Origin: Lentinus brumalis
Taxonomy: Eukaryota > Basidiomycota > Agaricomycetes > Polyporales > Polyporaceae
Direction of reading: 5' to 3'
Length of the DNA stretch: 64,000 bases
Assembly (NCBI GenBank): GCA_001792895.1
Contig: MARA01000026.1
Span: 434,001-498,000 of the forward strand
The translations under genes were made by a program, and so were the position numbers. Of the stretch, positions 44,243 through 55,735 are shown piece by piece. The notes under the pieces were generated by a model. It searched no databases and had not been told where the DNA came from. It saw nothing but the letters and a program-made list of their open reading frames with translations. Within the stretch, counting starts at the first letter, position 1; each line of letters starts with the position of its first letter.

Positions 44243-46506
44243 CTATCGCGCATAAGGGTGGTAGCCGTGCTGTCCGCGAGCCATAGTGCGCGCAGGCCCG
44301 ACGCCTGCGTTCATCATACCCCGGGCTCGACCCATGGGATGGAGGCCGCCTCCCCCCATCATCCCCATCCCGCGGCCCATCATCCCCGCCGCGTTGCCCA
44401 TGAAGGGCTGCATGCCCATGCCTGCCATGGCCATCGGACCCATGCCCATGCGCATCCCCGCACCCATCGCGCCGCCCATACCGCCGGCGGCCATGTTCCC
44501 CATGCCGCCTGCCATCGCCCGTCCCATACCTCCGCCCATGGCTCCCATGCCGCCACCCATACCGCCCATCCCGGGTCCCATACCACCCATTCCGGCTCCT
44601 CCCATTCCACCACCCATTCCGTTCCCCATACCAGCACCCATGGTAGGACTCATCGCGCCCATGCCCATGGTGGGGCTCATTCCCAAACCCCCACTCATGC
44701 CACCACCCATACCTCCACCCATGCCACCGACGTCTCCGCCAGCCATGGGCGTTGCGGCGGTACCCATGCCCATCATCGCAGGCATGCCGGTCCCCATGCC
44801 GCCCATACCGCCCATACCACCCATACCACCCATACCACCCATACCGCCCATGCCACCCATGCCGCCCATGCCCATGCCCATACCCATGCCCATCATAGGA
44901 GACTGGCCCATCATGCGCTGGTAGAGCATCGACATTTGCTGGGCACCGACACCGGCCGGGGCACCGTTGAAGCCAACGCCGCCGACGCTGCCGCTGCTGC
45001 CAGTACTCGAGACGTCGGTCCCGCCCACATACGCACTATCGCGCGTTCCTCGGACTACCGAGCGTGCGGCATCGCGTTGGCTACGTGGTTGTGCGACCTT
45101 CACTTCGATCTGCGGATAGTCCTGAGAGTCAGTCTCAGCCAGAGGGTATCAGCGCAGAGCTGCGCACCTGCTTGTCGTCCAAGATCAAGTTTGCTTGCCC
45201 GACGAGTTGGTCGGTGTTGCTCGCATCCTCGAACGTCACGAAGCCGAAGCCCTTTGAGCGACCGGACTCGCGGTCGACCATGACAGTGCAATCGACGACC
45301 TTGCCGTATTGCGAGAAAAAGACACGCATGGAGTCTGAGGTTGTCGCGTGCGACAGGCCACCCACGAAGTATCGGGTGTTGCGGAGGTGCTCTTCGCGCG
45401 GGATCGCACGCTTGGGGTCGATCTGAATGACGAGTGAGTACGGTGTTCAGATTGCGAGATATGCGGGGGCGCGTACAGTCTTGCCGTCGAGAACGTGCTC
45501 GCGACACATGACCGCGTTCACGGATGCGGGGTCTCTGAACGTGAGGAACGCGAACCCGCGGGACCGGCCGTCTTGATCGCGCAGAATCGTGCAGTCTTCG
45601 ACCTCACCAAAGTCAGAGAAGTACTTGCGAAGACTTTCGTCGTTTGTGTCCCAGCTGAGACCTCCGACGAACATTTTGCTGCAATTCGTTGTATTCCAGT
45701 GCCGTAAGAGGTGCCGTATCGTGTGCCGTAACGTGCGTTGTGGGGCGTACGGTAGCATCGTAGGCGTACCATAGCGAGGGCGGGGTCCAAGAGGCGAGAT
45801 GTTGTAAAGCGTAGACAGGAGTAGGTTGAGGAGACACCGAGGAAGTGCGTGTACCGGGGACGTAAGCAAGCATTAGCGTCTGTAACGTAGGAAAGTAGAC
45901 AGATGTAGCGGTGGAGAGCAGGTAGAGGATAGCACGACAAGGAACGTATACTCTGTTTGGTGGGTATCGAGCGGCATAACGTCTGTAGTGAGCGTAGAGA
46001 CGAACCGATCGTACGTATCACGAGGAGAAAGCGACGACGCCGCAAGGAAATGTGATGGCAGGGAACCCGCCCCGAAGGCCGTCCTAGAAGACATGATTGG
46101 ACTCACCCTTCGTCTTTCATTTCCGACGGTCTGACCGCTCTGCGCCCGTCGTCGTGATCCCCATCCACGGCCCCACTGCCCTTGGTCGCCGGGGACACCT
46201 GGTACTGCTGGCGTTCCTGCGCAGGGGTCTGCTTGTACGCTGAGAACTGCTTGGCTACCTGGGCAGAATACGAAAGTTCTGTGGCCGGTTTCGGTGGCAA
46301 GGAGCTCTCCTTGTGTACGGCTGGCTTCTCTTCACGCTTGACTTCGGTAGGGGACGGCTTCTGTTCCGTCGCGCTGTCGGTCGCGTCTTGCTGCGTCGTG
46401 TCGTCGTTGTCTCCATACAGGTCTGTGCACACTATCAGTCACTGCCTAACCAGGCGTCAGCGGTGCGCTCACCGTCGTAGAGATCGCTGTCGAGTGAGCC
46501 AGCCAT
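44243..46506 (-). CDS. Hrp1-like RNA-binding protein with two RRMs
   Basis: 561 aa from five exons: 46506-46473, 46422-46107, 45678-45477, 45422-45168 and 45121-44243. RRM1 starts at about residue 118 (KMFVGGLSWDTNDESLRKYF, later GFAFLTF). The linker IDPKRAIPREE then leads to RRM2 (YFVGGLS, KGFGFVTF, IEVKVAQPRS). This linker and layout match yeast Hrp1/Nab4, a subunit of cleavage factor I that recognises the 3'-end efficiency element of pre-mRNA and shuttles to the cytoplasm; hnRNP A/B proteins are the nearest animal kin. The C-terminal 250 residues are Met/Gly repeats ending HGYHPYAR, a PY-NLS-like end. Intron 2 is 428 nt, far longer than the rest. The last acceptor has an in-frame alternative 12 nt downstream (NAG...NAG). 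Confidence 0.92.
44300..44940 (-). repeat. Met-Gly hexanucleotide coding repeat
   Basis: CCCATA/CCCATG hexamers (minus strand GGNATG) dominate this stretch and are purest at 44800-44880. They encode the GGM repeats of the Hrp1-like protein. The long open frames seen on the other strand and in other frames here are by-products of the repeat. Confidence 0.9.
45679..46106 (-). other. 428-nt intron of the Hrp1-like gene
   Basis: Donor GTGAGT at 46106 and acceptor TTGCAG at 45679 are fixed by frame continuity from the acidic N-terminal exon into KMFVGG. The last 30 nt hold three TACGGCAC octamers at 12-nt spacing (plus coordinates 45699, 45711 and 45723). The intron could host a regulatory exon or protein-binding sites; this is inference. 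Confidence 0.8.
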
Positions 46507-46515
46507 GGTGTTCGC

Positions 46516-46541
46516 TGTCGTCGTCGTCGTCGTCGTCGTCG
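46516..46541. repeat. Trinucleotide microsatellite upstream of the Hrp1-like start
   Basis: About eight CGT/CGA units lie 10-35 bp before the start codon of the Hrp1-like gene, within its 5' leader (read as CGA/GAC on the transcript strand). Confidence 0.85.
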
Positions 46542-47208
46542 ACGATGAGCTCGCTCCTCGCGAAGGGCCCGGTCGCTTACATAATATTTAGGGACGTCCG
46601 AACTTGGACAGATTTCGATTTGGTAATGTAGACGCTCTCGTTGAAGCCCGCCGACTTCGGCATACATATTCTACGTGGTCTCGTACTCATCCGTACCTAC
46701 GTAGCCGCACCCTCCTCCCCACCGCGCTACTCATTCTACGTAAGTAACGTAACCTAAAATTTGGATATCAAATGCGTTGGACGTTGACCTGGCTGGATGA
46801 GGAGGGACATGACCTACACTTCATAGTTCTTTTTTTTATGCGCTCATGTAGGGTTTAACGCTCAGTTTCCGCTATTGTCGTGCACCAACGTTTACAGGTC
46901 CAAGTGGCATAGGCGGCGGGGCAGCAGTAAGTGTTCCAGAGGGAATGGAAAATGTAATTTCGAGAGGTCCTCCTGGTTCAGGCCTTGCGCAGTTCTGGGG
47001 ATAAGTACCTAGAACGAGGGACATCCACGTATCAATGCACCTCAAGCTCGCTTCGCGCTCGCGCACCTGTCTATATAGATATTCACAGACGATAGCAGAC
47101 GCATCATACCACCGAGACCTGTTCGAAGATCTCGCAGATACAGACTCTCGGCACTATTCTGTAAGTATCATTACACGGACGGATTCATCCAGAGCCCTCC
47201 ACACAGAA
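46542..47208. other. Intergenic: Hrp1-like promoter side
   Basis: Upstream of the Hrp1-like start and downstream of the secreted-protein gene. A minus-strand open frame of 64 codons (46872-47066) is Pro/Gly-rich. It is not needed for the secreted protein, which already ends at 47209. A T-rich run (TTCTTTTTTTTATG) lies at 46827-46840. Confidence 0.4.
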
Positions 47209-47861
47209 TTACGCATAGGTGACTGTGATGGTGTACAAACCGAACTCTGTCTGGCCGATAGGCTGCATGGATGAACTTTTCATGAACATCACTACAAAAG
47301 AGACCGACGAGAAGAGATACGCACCGGACACTGCAGGAAGGTCTCCACGACGGAGAAGTAGAGTGTCGTGCCATCGGCAATAGCGAGGGTAGGAGTGAGT
47401 AACTCAGATGGGGGCGGGGGCGGGTTGCCTCCAGGTAATGGGAATCCTGTTAACACCAAGGAGAAGATGTTCATCTTCTCGTCGCATACGGATGAACGCA
47501 GCGGGTGAGAACGTAGTTACGTACCGCAGTTGGGGATGTCGAAGTCACCGAGGAAAGCGACAAAAGTGCCATTGGCAAGCTCTCCGGAGCTCGTTATGTC
47601 GACTGCAGTGGGCGGAGATGTCGACAGATAAACGGAAATGGGACTGAAGCAGCCATGGCAGGAGTCGGAGGGCTCGTAAGAGAAAGGGAACGTTGAGCCG
47701 GGGACGATCGTGGTGCCGTTCGCAGGCTCAGGAGTGAACTCTGGGGCACGAGTGGCGAGATGAGCCTTCTCGGTGACGCTAGCCCCATGACTGCAGAGGC
47801 CGAATGCGAAGGCGGCAAAGGCAAGGGAGGCGACGAGCACCATCTTGAAGAGAGAGGGCAA
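47209..47861 (-). CDS. Small secreted protein of unknown function
   Basis: 170 aa from three exons: 47861-47525, 47446-47325 and 47262-47209. A signal peptide is clear (MVLVASLAFAAFAFG, cleaved near residue 25). The mature part has NGTTIVPGSTFPFSYEPSD, a pattern seen in small extracellular beta-sandwich proteins of basidiomycetes, then a Pro-rich loop, four further cysteines and a last strand YTITVTYA before the stop. At least two N-glycosylation sequons (NGT) are present. No catalytic motif is recognised. It could be a cell-wall or effector-like protein, but this is only inference from secretion and size. The start could also be the in-frame Met six residues later. Confidence 0.65.
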
Positions 47862-49476
47862 TGAACCGTCTGCCGCCCTCGCTCACATCTTATGCACTCG
47901 GGCATGAGCGCTGCGGGATGGTAAGACGCGCTACCCGGAACAGTATTGGATTCCAGTCTGAAAGCAGTCGGTTATTATGGTCATATGTATGCATGCATTG
48001 CAAAGCGGTCTCACCAGGCAGTGATGGAGGCTCCCGCAGCTCGGTACAAAGCGCTTTGTGCCTTGACGGTCAGCAAGCGCGAACAGGACAGGGCAAAAAT
48101 TGAAAGCTAATAAATGCCTGCTCTGCGAGACCTCGAAGAGCATCCAGAGCTGGATTGTAAGCACGGAATGGCGGTACTATCTTTTTTGCCGTCAGAGTGG
48201 GACAACCACGTCTTGCATACGAGGGTTGCAGGAAGACAAAAGCTTAGGCGTGGCGCGGCCCACAAATAGGACTGACACCTGTCGGAGCATTGACAGATGG
48301 CCTGCAAAGCATCGGAACCGCACAGGAGCACCTGCCACCTGCCCTCTTCCCAAGCGCACTGATACTTACTCATTTGTGAGAGAGGGTGCGAAATCACATT
48401 GTCTATACCCGTGTGCGAAGCTCTTCCTGCCAGGCACCTGTCGACAAGTTCCAGAGACCACCGAGGCTGGTCTTACAGGGCCTGAAACGACTGTTGATGA
48501 GTGGAGTCAGCGAGACAGTACTTGCTGACTCCTGACTTACCAGACCGCCCGGCCCCTCGTCTTCCCGACGAACTCGCGTTACCTAACTCCGAACGCCAAC
48601 TTGATGGGCGGGACTGCTGGCATATAGAACCATAGTTATGTAGTCGCATACATGATCGGTATACTACACGGATACGTCGTATTCAAGAGTTGTCGATGAC
48701 GCGGCGCGCGATCTGGAAGGTGTCGGGGAGGACAGCGCATGGAGCAGCGGATCGCGATGACCCGGGCCCTTGCCACTAGGTTCCGACGAGGACGAGGAGG
48801 CGATCATAATGAGACAAACCAAGTCCAAGAGGCGGCGGAGGCCTCCTAATCCTATGTCGGAGCAAGATACCAATGAGTACCCAGATGAAAGGTAGGTCTG
48901 GTTAAGTGCGAGTGACCTCGTACCCGGCTGCTGGCAGCGAGGGAGGTGGGGGATTACGAGAACGACAGGTATAGTATGCCACGGGGATGGGATGGGAGGG
49001 CTTGGGAGGAAGTGGTATGTACGGGTGCGAGCAGCAGCAAGGAATAGCAGAGTCGGCAGTACGAGAGGATGGAGTGATAGGGTGCTTGTTGTCAATGTTG
49101 TGTTATCGTGAATATCGATTGATAGTTACGGGACCATGATGCGATGATGTGTGGGGGCATTATGCGGATGGAGCAAGCGTTGCAAATATGCGATCCAGAC
49201 GGGATAATGTATCGAAGGCGGAAACTATTGGCCTTGATTTCTTGACACATGAGGAGAGAGAAGAAGAAAAACTGAACATTTGGTTCAAGACCAGGCGGGC
49301 TTCCGGCGTTGCGCGGTCAAGATCCACCTTCGGGTATGCGAGCGAAGACAAGCGTCTCACCGTGTAGGACGAACTCGTGAGTACGCTTGTTTTGCAGCCT
49401 GGTTCGTCATACACCGCGCGCGACGCGTGAGCCGCGGGCGATGTAAACAAGATATCAAGGCCAGGCCATCTAGCAA
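47862..49476. other. Intergenic stretch, no gene seen
   Basis: About 1.6 kb between the secreted-protein start and the 3' end of the Cid1-like gene. A minus-strand open frame of 143 codons (48664-49095) is Ser/Thr/Pro-rich but has no start context, partner exons or motif that I trust. No RNA gene was recognised. Confidence 0.4.
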
Positions 49477-52400
49477 TCAGTCCTGCCCAGTAGCACGTGA
49501 AGGGACGCTCTGAGGCTTGCGTTCCTCAGGCCCGCCATCGGCGCCATGTTCCAGGACGGGACTGCTCTCGGTGACAAGCACTTGAGGGGTTTCAACGGCC
49601 AGCTCGGCGTTGCGCTCACCCACCACAGCCTCAATGGCCACGGGATGATTGGGCGGCTCAGCCGTAACAGGTGGTCGGGCCTCAGCCGGTCTCACTGTCG
49701 ACTCGATCGGAGTAGCCACCGTCGTGGACTGCAACTCAGTCTGCTGTTCCTGACGAGGCGCAGGCGATGCAGAAGGGACAGGCGACAAGGGGGTGCAGGA
49801 GTAACGACCACAGGCACGGGCGTTTCCGCGCCTGTCTTCTCGTGCAATCCCTGCACTGCGGGCGCGGGCATAGCCAGAGCGGTCGGCTCACTCAGCAGCG
49901 GGATCGGCGACCGAAGCGGGCTCACGACGCCAACGATTCCACCCTCGCGCTCGCTCTTCAAGTCGCTCCGCGCGGGTGACGGCGGGGATGTCGATAAAGG
50001 CGACGACGACGGAGCGTACTGCGAGCTCGTGGACGACATGGGCGGGGAGGCACTGCCCGACGAGAGCGAGTGCGATGCAAACGGTGAGCTTGAGCGCAGG
50101 TGCCCATGTGCGTCGGTCCGGAGCTGGATCGTGTCCGCCTGTGCCTGTGCTTCCGGTGACGACACACGGGGGTCAGGGACCCCAGCGCTCCTCGCGAGCC
50201 CGAGAGTGCGCTCGCGATCAGCTCGCAACCGCGGCGGCAGGTTTGCAGCACCCATACGCGGACTAGGGTATTGTGCTGGGTATGTGTACGGATGTGGTGG
50301 GTTCCGCTGCGTCGGGAGGAACGGTGGCGACCGCGACCTCGACTGCGAGTGTGATTGGGAATGCCTGGGTCCGAGGGTGCTGCCCGCGGTGTTGGACATG
50401 GGAATCGAGACAGGGACTGAGAAGTGGTGCACGTTCGCCGGAGGGGTTGGTGCGGTGACGGTTGCGTTCGAGTGCGAGTGATGATGGGAGTACGTCCGCT
50501 CGCCCCGCCCTAACTCGAGGAGCGGGGAGGTAGGTACCGGCGTGTCAATGGGCAGCCGTGATGGTCCTGCAACAGCCTCGTGCATCCCGCGCCTGACTGT
50601 GTTGACTTGGTGCGTCGGGTCATGATAGGAGACTCAGGCCCCGACTCTGGGGGCGAACGACTAGGGCTCCTGCTGCTGTTGCCCCGCATATAGATGAAGG
50701 CGCGGGAATGCAAGGCCTCCTCTTCATCGTACGACATATCCGGAGAGTTGAAGGAGCTGTATGAACCTGCGGTGCGGTACATACGCTCCCTGGGCGGAAC
50801 GGCCTCGTAGTACACATTCGCTTGCGCCTGGGCTTCAGCTGCAGCCTGCAGGACATACCGCGGAGACATCTGTCCAACCGTAGGAGAGAGATGAGACTGG
50901 TAAGCGGTAGCCACAGGGTTTGGAACGCCCATCGGCGAGGCAGGTAATGAGAACCGGTTCGGGTTTCTGACCGGGAAAGACATCGACCGTCGAGGTGTGT
51001 GGGTATCCATGCGAGGTGGGGGTGTGAACCCTCTGTTCTCGTCGTTAGGCGTCACCCGTCCTCCGTTGACATGGTGCGGTTGCTTCTGCTGTACGACCCG
51101 AGCCGCCGGGCGACCGCGCAATCTGGAGATCATCTTGATGTCCACGCCACCTTCCAACCGTGAGTTGACGGGGAGTCCCCCATTTAGACCTGAGCTTGAA
51201 GGATCGATGCCATACTGCTGCTGCAAGCGCTGCTGAAGCGCCTGCTGCTGAGCATGGAGGTTGGCCAGTTGCCTCTCGCGCTCACGGTACTCTCGGCTGT
51301 AATGGATTGCACCCTCTTCGACAAACGACTGGACGGAGCGTACGTCGTCGGACTCGGCGATCGATTGACGCTCATCGTCCGTCATGATGTCGCTGTTGTT
51401 GGACGACGCGTACGAGTATTCCCGAGGGCGAGGACCCCGGGGGACAGTCGCAAGTGCGAGACTGTGACCAAGACGGTCCTCATAAGCAGAGCGGTCCTCC
51501 TCCGGGGCTTCTGGCGGTGGCGGACTAGTCCATTTGCTGCGAATCGGCGCCATGTGGTCCAGCTTATCGACTGGAAGACGAAGAGGAGCGTCCCTCGTGA
51601 GCGTCAACGCCCCTGGAGAGTCGCTCGGGGAAGACGGCGATGGGGAGACGGGAGACGAGATCTGGGAGAGCTTCCGAGCGGCAAGTTCTTCAGGGGCCGG
51701 AACAGGCACACCGTTGGGTCGCATAGGGCTACTTCCCACTGTGTATGGTGTCTGCGGAGGAACAGAAGCCAACCGCGGAGGTCCTGTCGACCGAGCTTGC
51801 GGTGGCGGCGGACCAAGCGTCTCGTCCTTGCGTTCTTCACAGAGCTGCGCAAGAGCGAGGATGGCCCGTTCGGGACGAGCTTGCAGAATTCTCGACGCCC
51901 TCATGAACTCGCCGCGGATCTAATCAAGGATCAAGATATGGCGGTTACGGAGCTTTGAATGACTCACGGTGTAAAGACCGTCCTTTGTCACGCAGCGCGC
52001 CACATTGAAGTCCGTCTCGAACGGGTCCTGGGGCCAGATTAAACAGACTTACCTGACAGAAGCGGTGAATGCTCACCTCTATGCACAGGCGGTTCCGTTC
52101 CCGAGCGGTTCCGTAGTCCGACGGCTGGTTGGATATGAGAACGGCAATGGCGGAAGTAACGCGGACGGCTCACCTCGCTCAGCCAGCCCTTGTCCTCCTT
52201 CTTGAGCAGGCCTGCCCTGATGGAGGCCACTCCAGTGTTGTATGCGAAGTCCCGCGAATAGAACTTGTAAAAATCAATCAATCTGAGAGGTCGCCTTCAG
52301 TGTCGAAGGGCACGCGAAACAATAAGTGACGCACAGGTCGGCGACGGTATCGGTATTAGATGACTTCCACCGCTGCCGCAAGAGCTCTATGTCATCGAAA

Positions 52401-53456
52401 AACCTGTGGGTCGCCAGCGCGTCAGCGTTATCCGTCATCGGTGATTGGCAGGGTGTTTACCAGATGTTATGTCCATTTAGATGGGTCTCTTCCTCGGAGA
52501 TAGGCCGCAGAGGCGGCATTTGCTGTAGGTTAGGGAGTACTGGCGGGTTCTTGACATGTACAAGGAAGTAGATTACAAGCAGGACGTAGCCGTAGGATGA
52601 CAGGGTGCCCTTGTAAGGCGAGTTGATTTTGCTGCGGTAGATTTAGACTTCTGTAGCGGTGGGACGGGTCCAAGATATACCACACACCGTCGTTTGCTCC
52701 ATACTTTCACTGCAGTACAACATGAGTTGTCGGTCGACCATGGTGCCACAGTGTCTACTCACAGAACAGAACCATTGTCCGCACTCGTGCGGGATCAATC
52801 GAGGCATAACACATCAAGAGTCGCGTGTTTTCCAACGCAAGCCGGTTCTCGAATCCAATATCGCATGCGATGCCGAAGGGCAATGCAGGGGAAGGGTCAA
52901 GGTTGAGCTTCACGATCGGTATCCGTGCATGAGGGAGCGGCTTGACATGGAACTTCGTTTCTGCGGGCGTATAGCCGATGGGCATTCCGGTCGTCGACGC
53001 TGAGCAACACACGCACCTCTCTCCAGGAGGTCCCCGACCATGGTAACAAGATCGGACGCATTCAGCCGCTCTCCGGAATCAATGAGGCAGCACAGATCCA
53101 TGTCTTCGCGGGGACAGGCGATCAGTGTGTCTTCCGGGCATCCGACTGCTGATTATGCACATACCAGAGTTCTTGAGGCTGAAGCCATTCGCAGAGCTCC
53201 CAAAAGAGAGCAATCTGCTATCTGGCTCGATGGTGCGGATGAGGCGTTCGAGAAGCTTGCGGACGTCCTCCTTGACGGCCATCTCCTCCGTGGTGGGGAG
53301 GAGCTGGATGACGAATTCAAAGAGACATTGTGAGAAGTCCTGGAGGAAGCGTTGGCGTGAGACTAGTCTTCGTTGCGCCTGGGGTGGCGAGTGCGGGGTC
53401 AAGAACTGTTGGCGAGCGGTGGACTGGAGAGGCGACTGGGCGAAGGTGGTTGCCAT
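49477..53456 (-). CDS. Cid1-type poly(A)/poly(U) polymerase with long disordered tail
   Basis: Non-canonical nucleotidyltransferase of the Cid1/TUTase/PAPD family, 1121 aa from 12 exons: 53456-53165, 53103-53017, 52960-52763, 52709-52688, 52631-52461, 52403-52335, 52282-52174, 52124-52077, 52027-51968, 51919-50662, 50596-49818 and 49749-49477. The catalytic core has GSSANGF followed by DMDLC (Asp98 and Asp100) and a later CDIGF aspartate. The central and PAP-associated parts show VKVWSKRRKINSPYKGTLSSYG, LLIDFYKFYSRDF, ERNRLCIEDPFETDFNVAR and YTIRGEFMRA. It should add A or U tails to RNA 3' ends. Only about 375 residues are folded. The remaining 740 are Ser/Pro/Gln-rich with a short coiled coil. 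The last two introns (50597-50661 and 49750-49817) have weaker donors and were chosen to keep the frame. Confidence 0.9.
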
Positions 53457-54599
53457 AGGATGAGTGGTCGCTGCTAGGCGCAGACGATATCCGGCCAGCA
53501 GACGGTGCGACGACGAGCTGAAAATGCGGGCGAAGTCGTGCGCGAGGATGAGCTCGTCGAGGGATCTGTCGGGGAGGGTAGGTGGTGGTAGAGAGGAACC
53601 AGGAGGAATCCTTGTGCAGAACTCGGAAGCGTATCTACCCTCGGTATTAAGCGCTCTCCGCGCTGCCCTCGAACGCTGCTCATGCACTCGCCGTCTCGCC
53701 CGCATCCGACCGTCGCCTGCCGTCACCGCAACGACTCCATCATCCCGTCCTCACAGCCTCTCCACACCGGACGTCTGCTCTGCACGCCCATCGCGCAGCC
53801 TGCGTGCACTTCACGCCTGCCTCTGCTGGTACGTCGACTCCTCTCTCCTCGCCTGTCGTCCGTCCGCTGTCCCGACTCCGCCTCGCCCGTCGCCCGTCCC
53901 GACTCTACGCCTCGCGCACTGCAGCATAGCACGCCGAGTGCACATGTACTACGCTCTGTCATGTAGTAAGCACGAGAAATCATAACTTCTTTTCCCCAAT
54001 GTTACGCACCTGCGAGCCCGTCGCCAACACCCGCCCTCATCTCCGTCCCGTACTGCTCTTTCGCCCGCTCCGTTGAGCCATATCAAGCTATGGCAGATGT
54101 GCGCGACGGCGACATCGCGCTCCTGCTGCACGCCCGCCTCGCCGCCTCGAGCTGTTGTAAATACTTCTCAAGGTCAGTCTCCATCTCTCTGGAGCACTCC
54201 GTACAATACTCATACGATCCCTCCAGTCGTTGCTTGTGACCCGCACCACCTCGGGCCAAGGTTGACAGCACACTCGCGCACGCACGCGCTCGCCCTCGTC
54301 ACGCAGAGAATTGGCCGGCGCACTGGCTTCCGCCCTTGCCCTGCCCTAAGACTACGTCGCAAGGCCATAGAACACTCCTGCGCGACGCATTACGACCGCG
54401 AGCAACGCCCCGAGCACCGCACGGCCCAGAATCACAAGAACTCTGCCCCCAGGCAGACAGATTCGCCCCTCACGGGCGTACATCGTCGCGCACGCGTGCG
54501 CCATCGTGCTCAAACGATAGCAGCGTGCCGTGCGAACCTGGAAAGGTGCGTTTGGCTCGAAACGAACGACCGTGCGTTCGTCTACGCCCAAATTACTGC
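53457..54599. other. Cid1-like promoter side and GC-rich flank of the array
   Basis: Contains the upstream region of the Cid1-like gene and then C-rich, gene-free sequence. The reading frame for the Cid1-like protein stays open upstream of the chosen start to 53726, but that extension is low complexity. Many long open frames here result from the low density of stop codons in GC-rich DNA. Confidence 0.45.
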
Positions 54600-54728
54600 C
54601 CACGCACACGCAAATTCTCGATTTACTCACCCTCCAGAGCTGCAGACGCGTCCAAACACAGCATCTGGACATGTCTGCACCTCCTCAGGCCTATGCGCGC
54701 CGGTTTCGCGCCGATCGGACGAGGTAAG

Positions 54729-54751
54729 AAATCGCATCGAAATCGCGATTT
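54729..54751 (+). repeat. Hairpin of array unit 1
   Basis: Perfect 7-bp stem AAATCGC / GCGATTT with a 9-nt loop, followed by CATTGC. Confidence 0.85.
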
Positions 54752-55052
54752 CATTGCCCGTCGAAGACTCGACCAAGCACCCTCGCCCTCCCGCTGCGTC
54801 CCCGCTACGGCCGATCCTCACGGCCGACTTCTGCACTCGTGGCAGAGTCACACAAGCCCCGTACGACGTCACCGGCACCCAGGAACGGCGAGACGACGCC
54901 GCTCGCCGTGTCCAACTTCGCGGTCGCTGCACCACGAAATACGCCATATCTCCCGCAATTCGCCTCGGACTGCGGTCAACTCGACTCTCCCCGGACGCAC
55001 TGCATCTCAGGAGGCCCCACACCCATCCACGGGTCGCCATGGCGAGGTCTGA

Positions 55053-55075
55053 AAATCGGTCCAAAGACCCGATTT
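55053..55075 (+). repeat. Hairpin of array unit 2 (compensated base pair)
   Basis: Perfect 7-bp stem AAATCGG / CCGATTT with a 9-nt loop. Relative to units 1, 3 and 4, the base pair next to the loop is G-C instead of C-G, so both sides have changed together. Confidence 0.85.
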
Positions 55076-55377
55076 CATTGCACCTCCCGCCGCCGCCCGC
55101 TTCGTCACGCTCTTCCGGGCGAGCTCCCCGTCCGGCCGCCACGCAACAAGCCGCGATACGTTACGGCGGCCACGAAGCTCATCTACGACGCTGTCTCACG
55201 CCGCCCGGACGCGTTGGAAGATCGACATTCCTCGCCCATGCCCGGGCGGCATGCCCACACGAGACCGACCATATCTCGGCCGCCTCTCCGACGAACCGGC
55301 TCGAACCACGGCGCCCGAGACGCATTAAACACCCCAGATCGACTGCACCACGCTGCGTGTCGCACTTCGGAGGTCTC

Positions 55378-55400
55378 AAATCGCTCCGAAGACGCGATTT
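55378..55400 (+). repeat. Hairpin of array unit 3
   Basis: Stem AAATCGC / GCGATTT with loop TCCGAAGAC, which is almost the loop of unit 2 (TCCAAAGAC). Followed by CATTGC. Confidence 0.85.
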
Positions 55401-55712
55401 CATTGCATTTCTGCCCGCCGCGCACTTCGTCCCGCTCTCTCGGCCGCTTCACGCGTCCGGCCGCCGCGCAGCAACTTGCGCCCACTCACATAGGACCCTA
55501 AGACTCCGTCAGAGCCGGCTACGCGTCCCGCAGACGCGTTTGAGAAATCCGGAATCGATCGCCTCCTGCCTGTGGCCCGGCTGCACACCGACACTCGACC
55601 GGCCATATCTCGACTATCCCCCGGCCAAATTCCGTCAAAGCAAGTGCGTCCGGACGCACTGAACGATCCGCATCGACCGCACAACACGGCGCGTCGCTCC
55701 GAGCAGGTCTCA

Positions 55713-55735
55713 AAATCGCTCTCGAGGGGCGATTT
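55713..55735 (+). repeat. Hairpin of array unit 4
   Basis: Stem AAATCGC / GCGATTT with a 9-nt loop of different sequence. Preceded by AGGTCTCA, as in unit 3, and followed by CATTGC. Confidence 0.85.

Noticed and set aside
44090..45283. Long plus-strand open frames opposite the Hrp1-like gene (His/Ala-rich and Met/Pro-rich)
   Set aside because: They mirror the Met/Gly hexanucleotide repeat on the coding strand. The minus strand has the RRM family motifs and consistent splicing.
54073..55662. A 529-codon plus-strand open frame, the longest in the gene-poor part
   Set aside because: It runs straight through the 325-bp repeats and shifts meaning from unit to unit. It has Arg/Pro/Ser/His composition without domains, and equally long frames overlap it in other phases. 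Low stop density in GC-rich repeats explains it.
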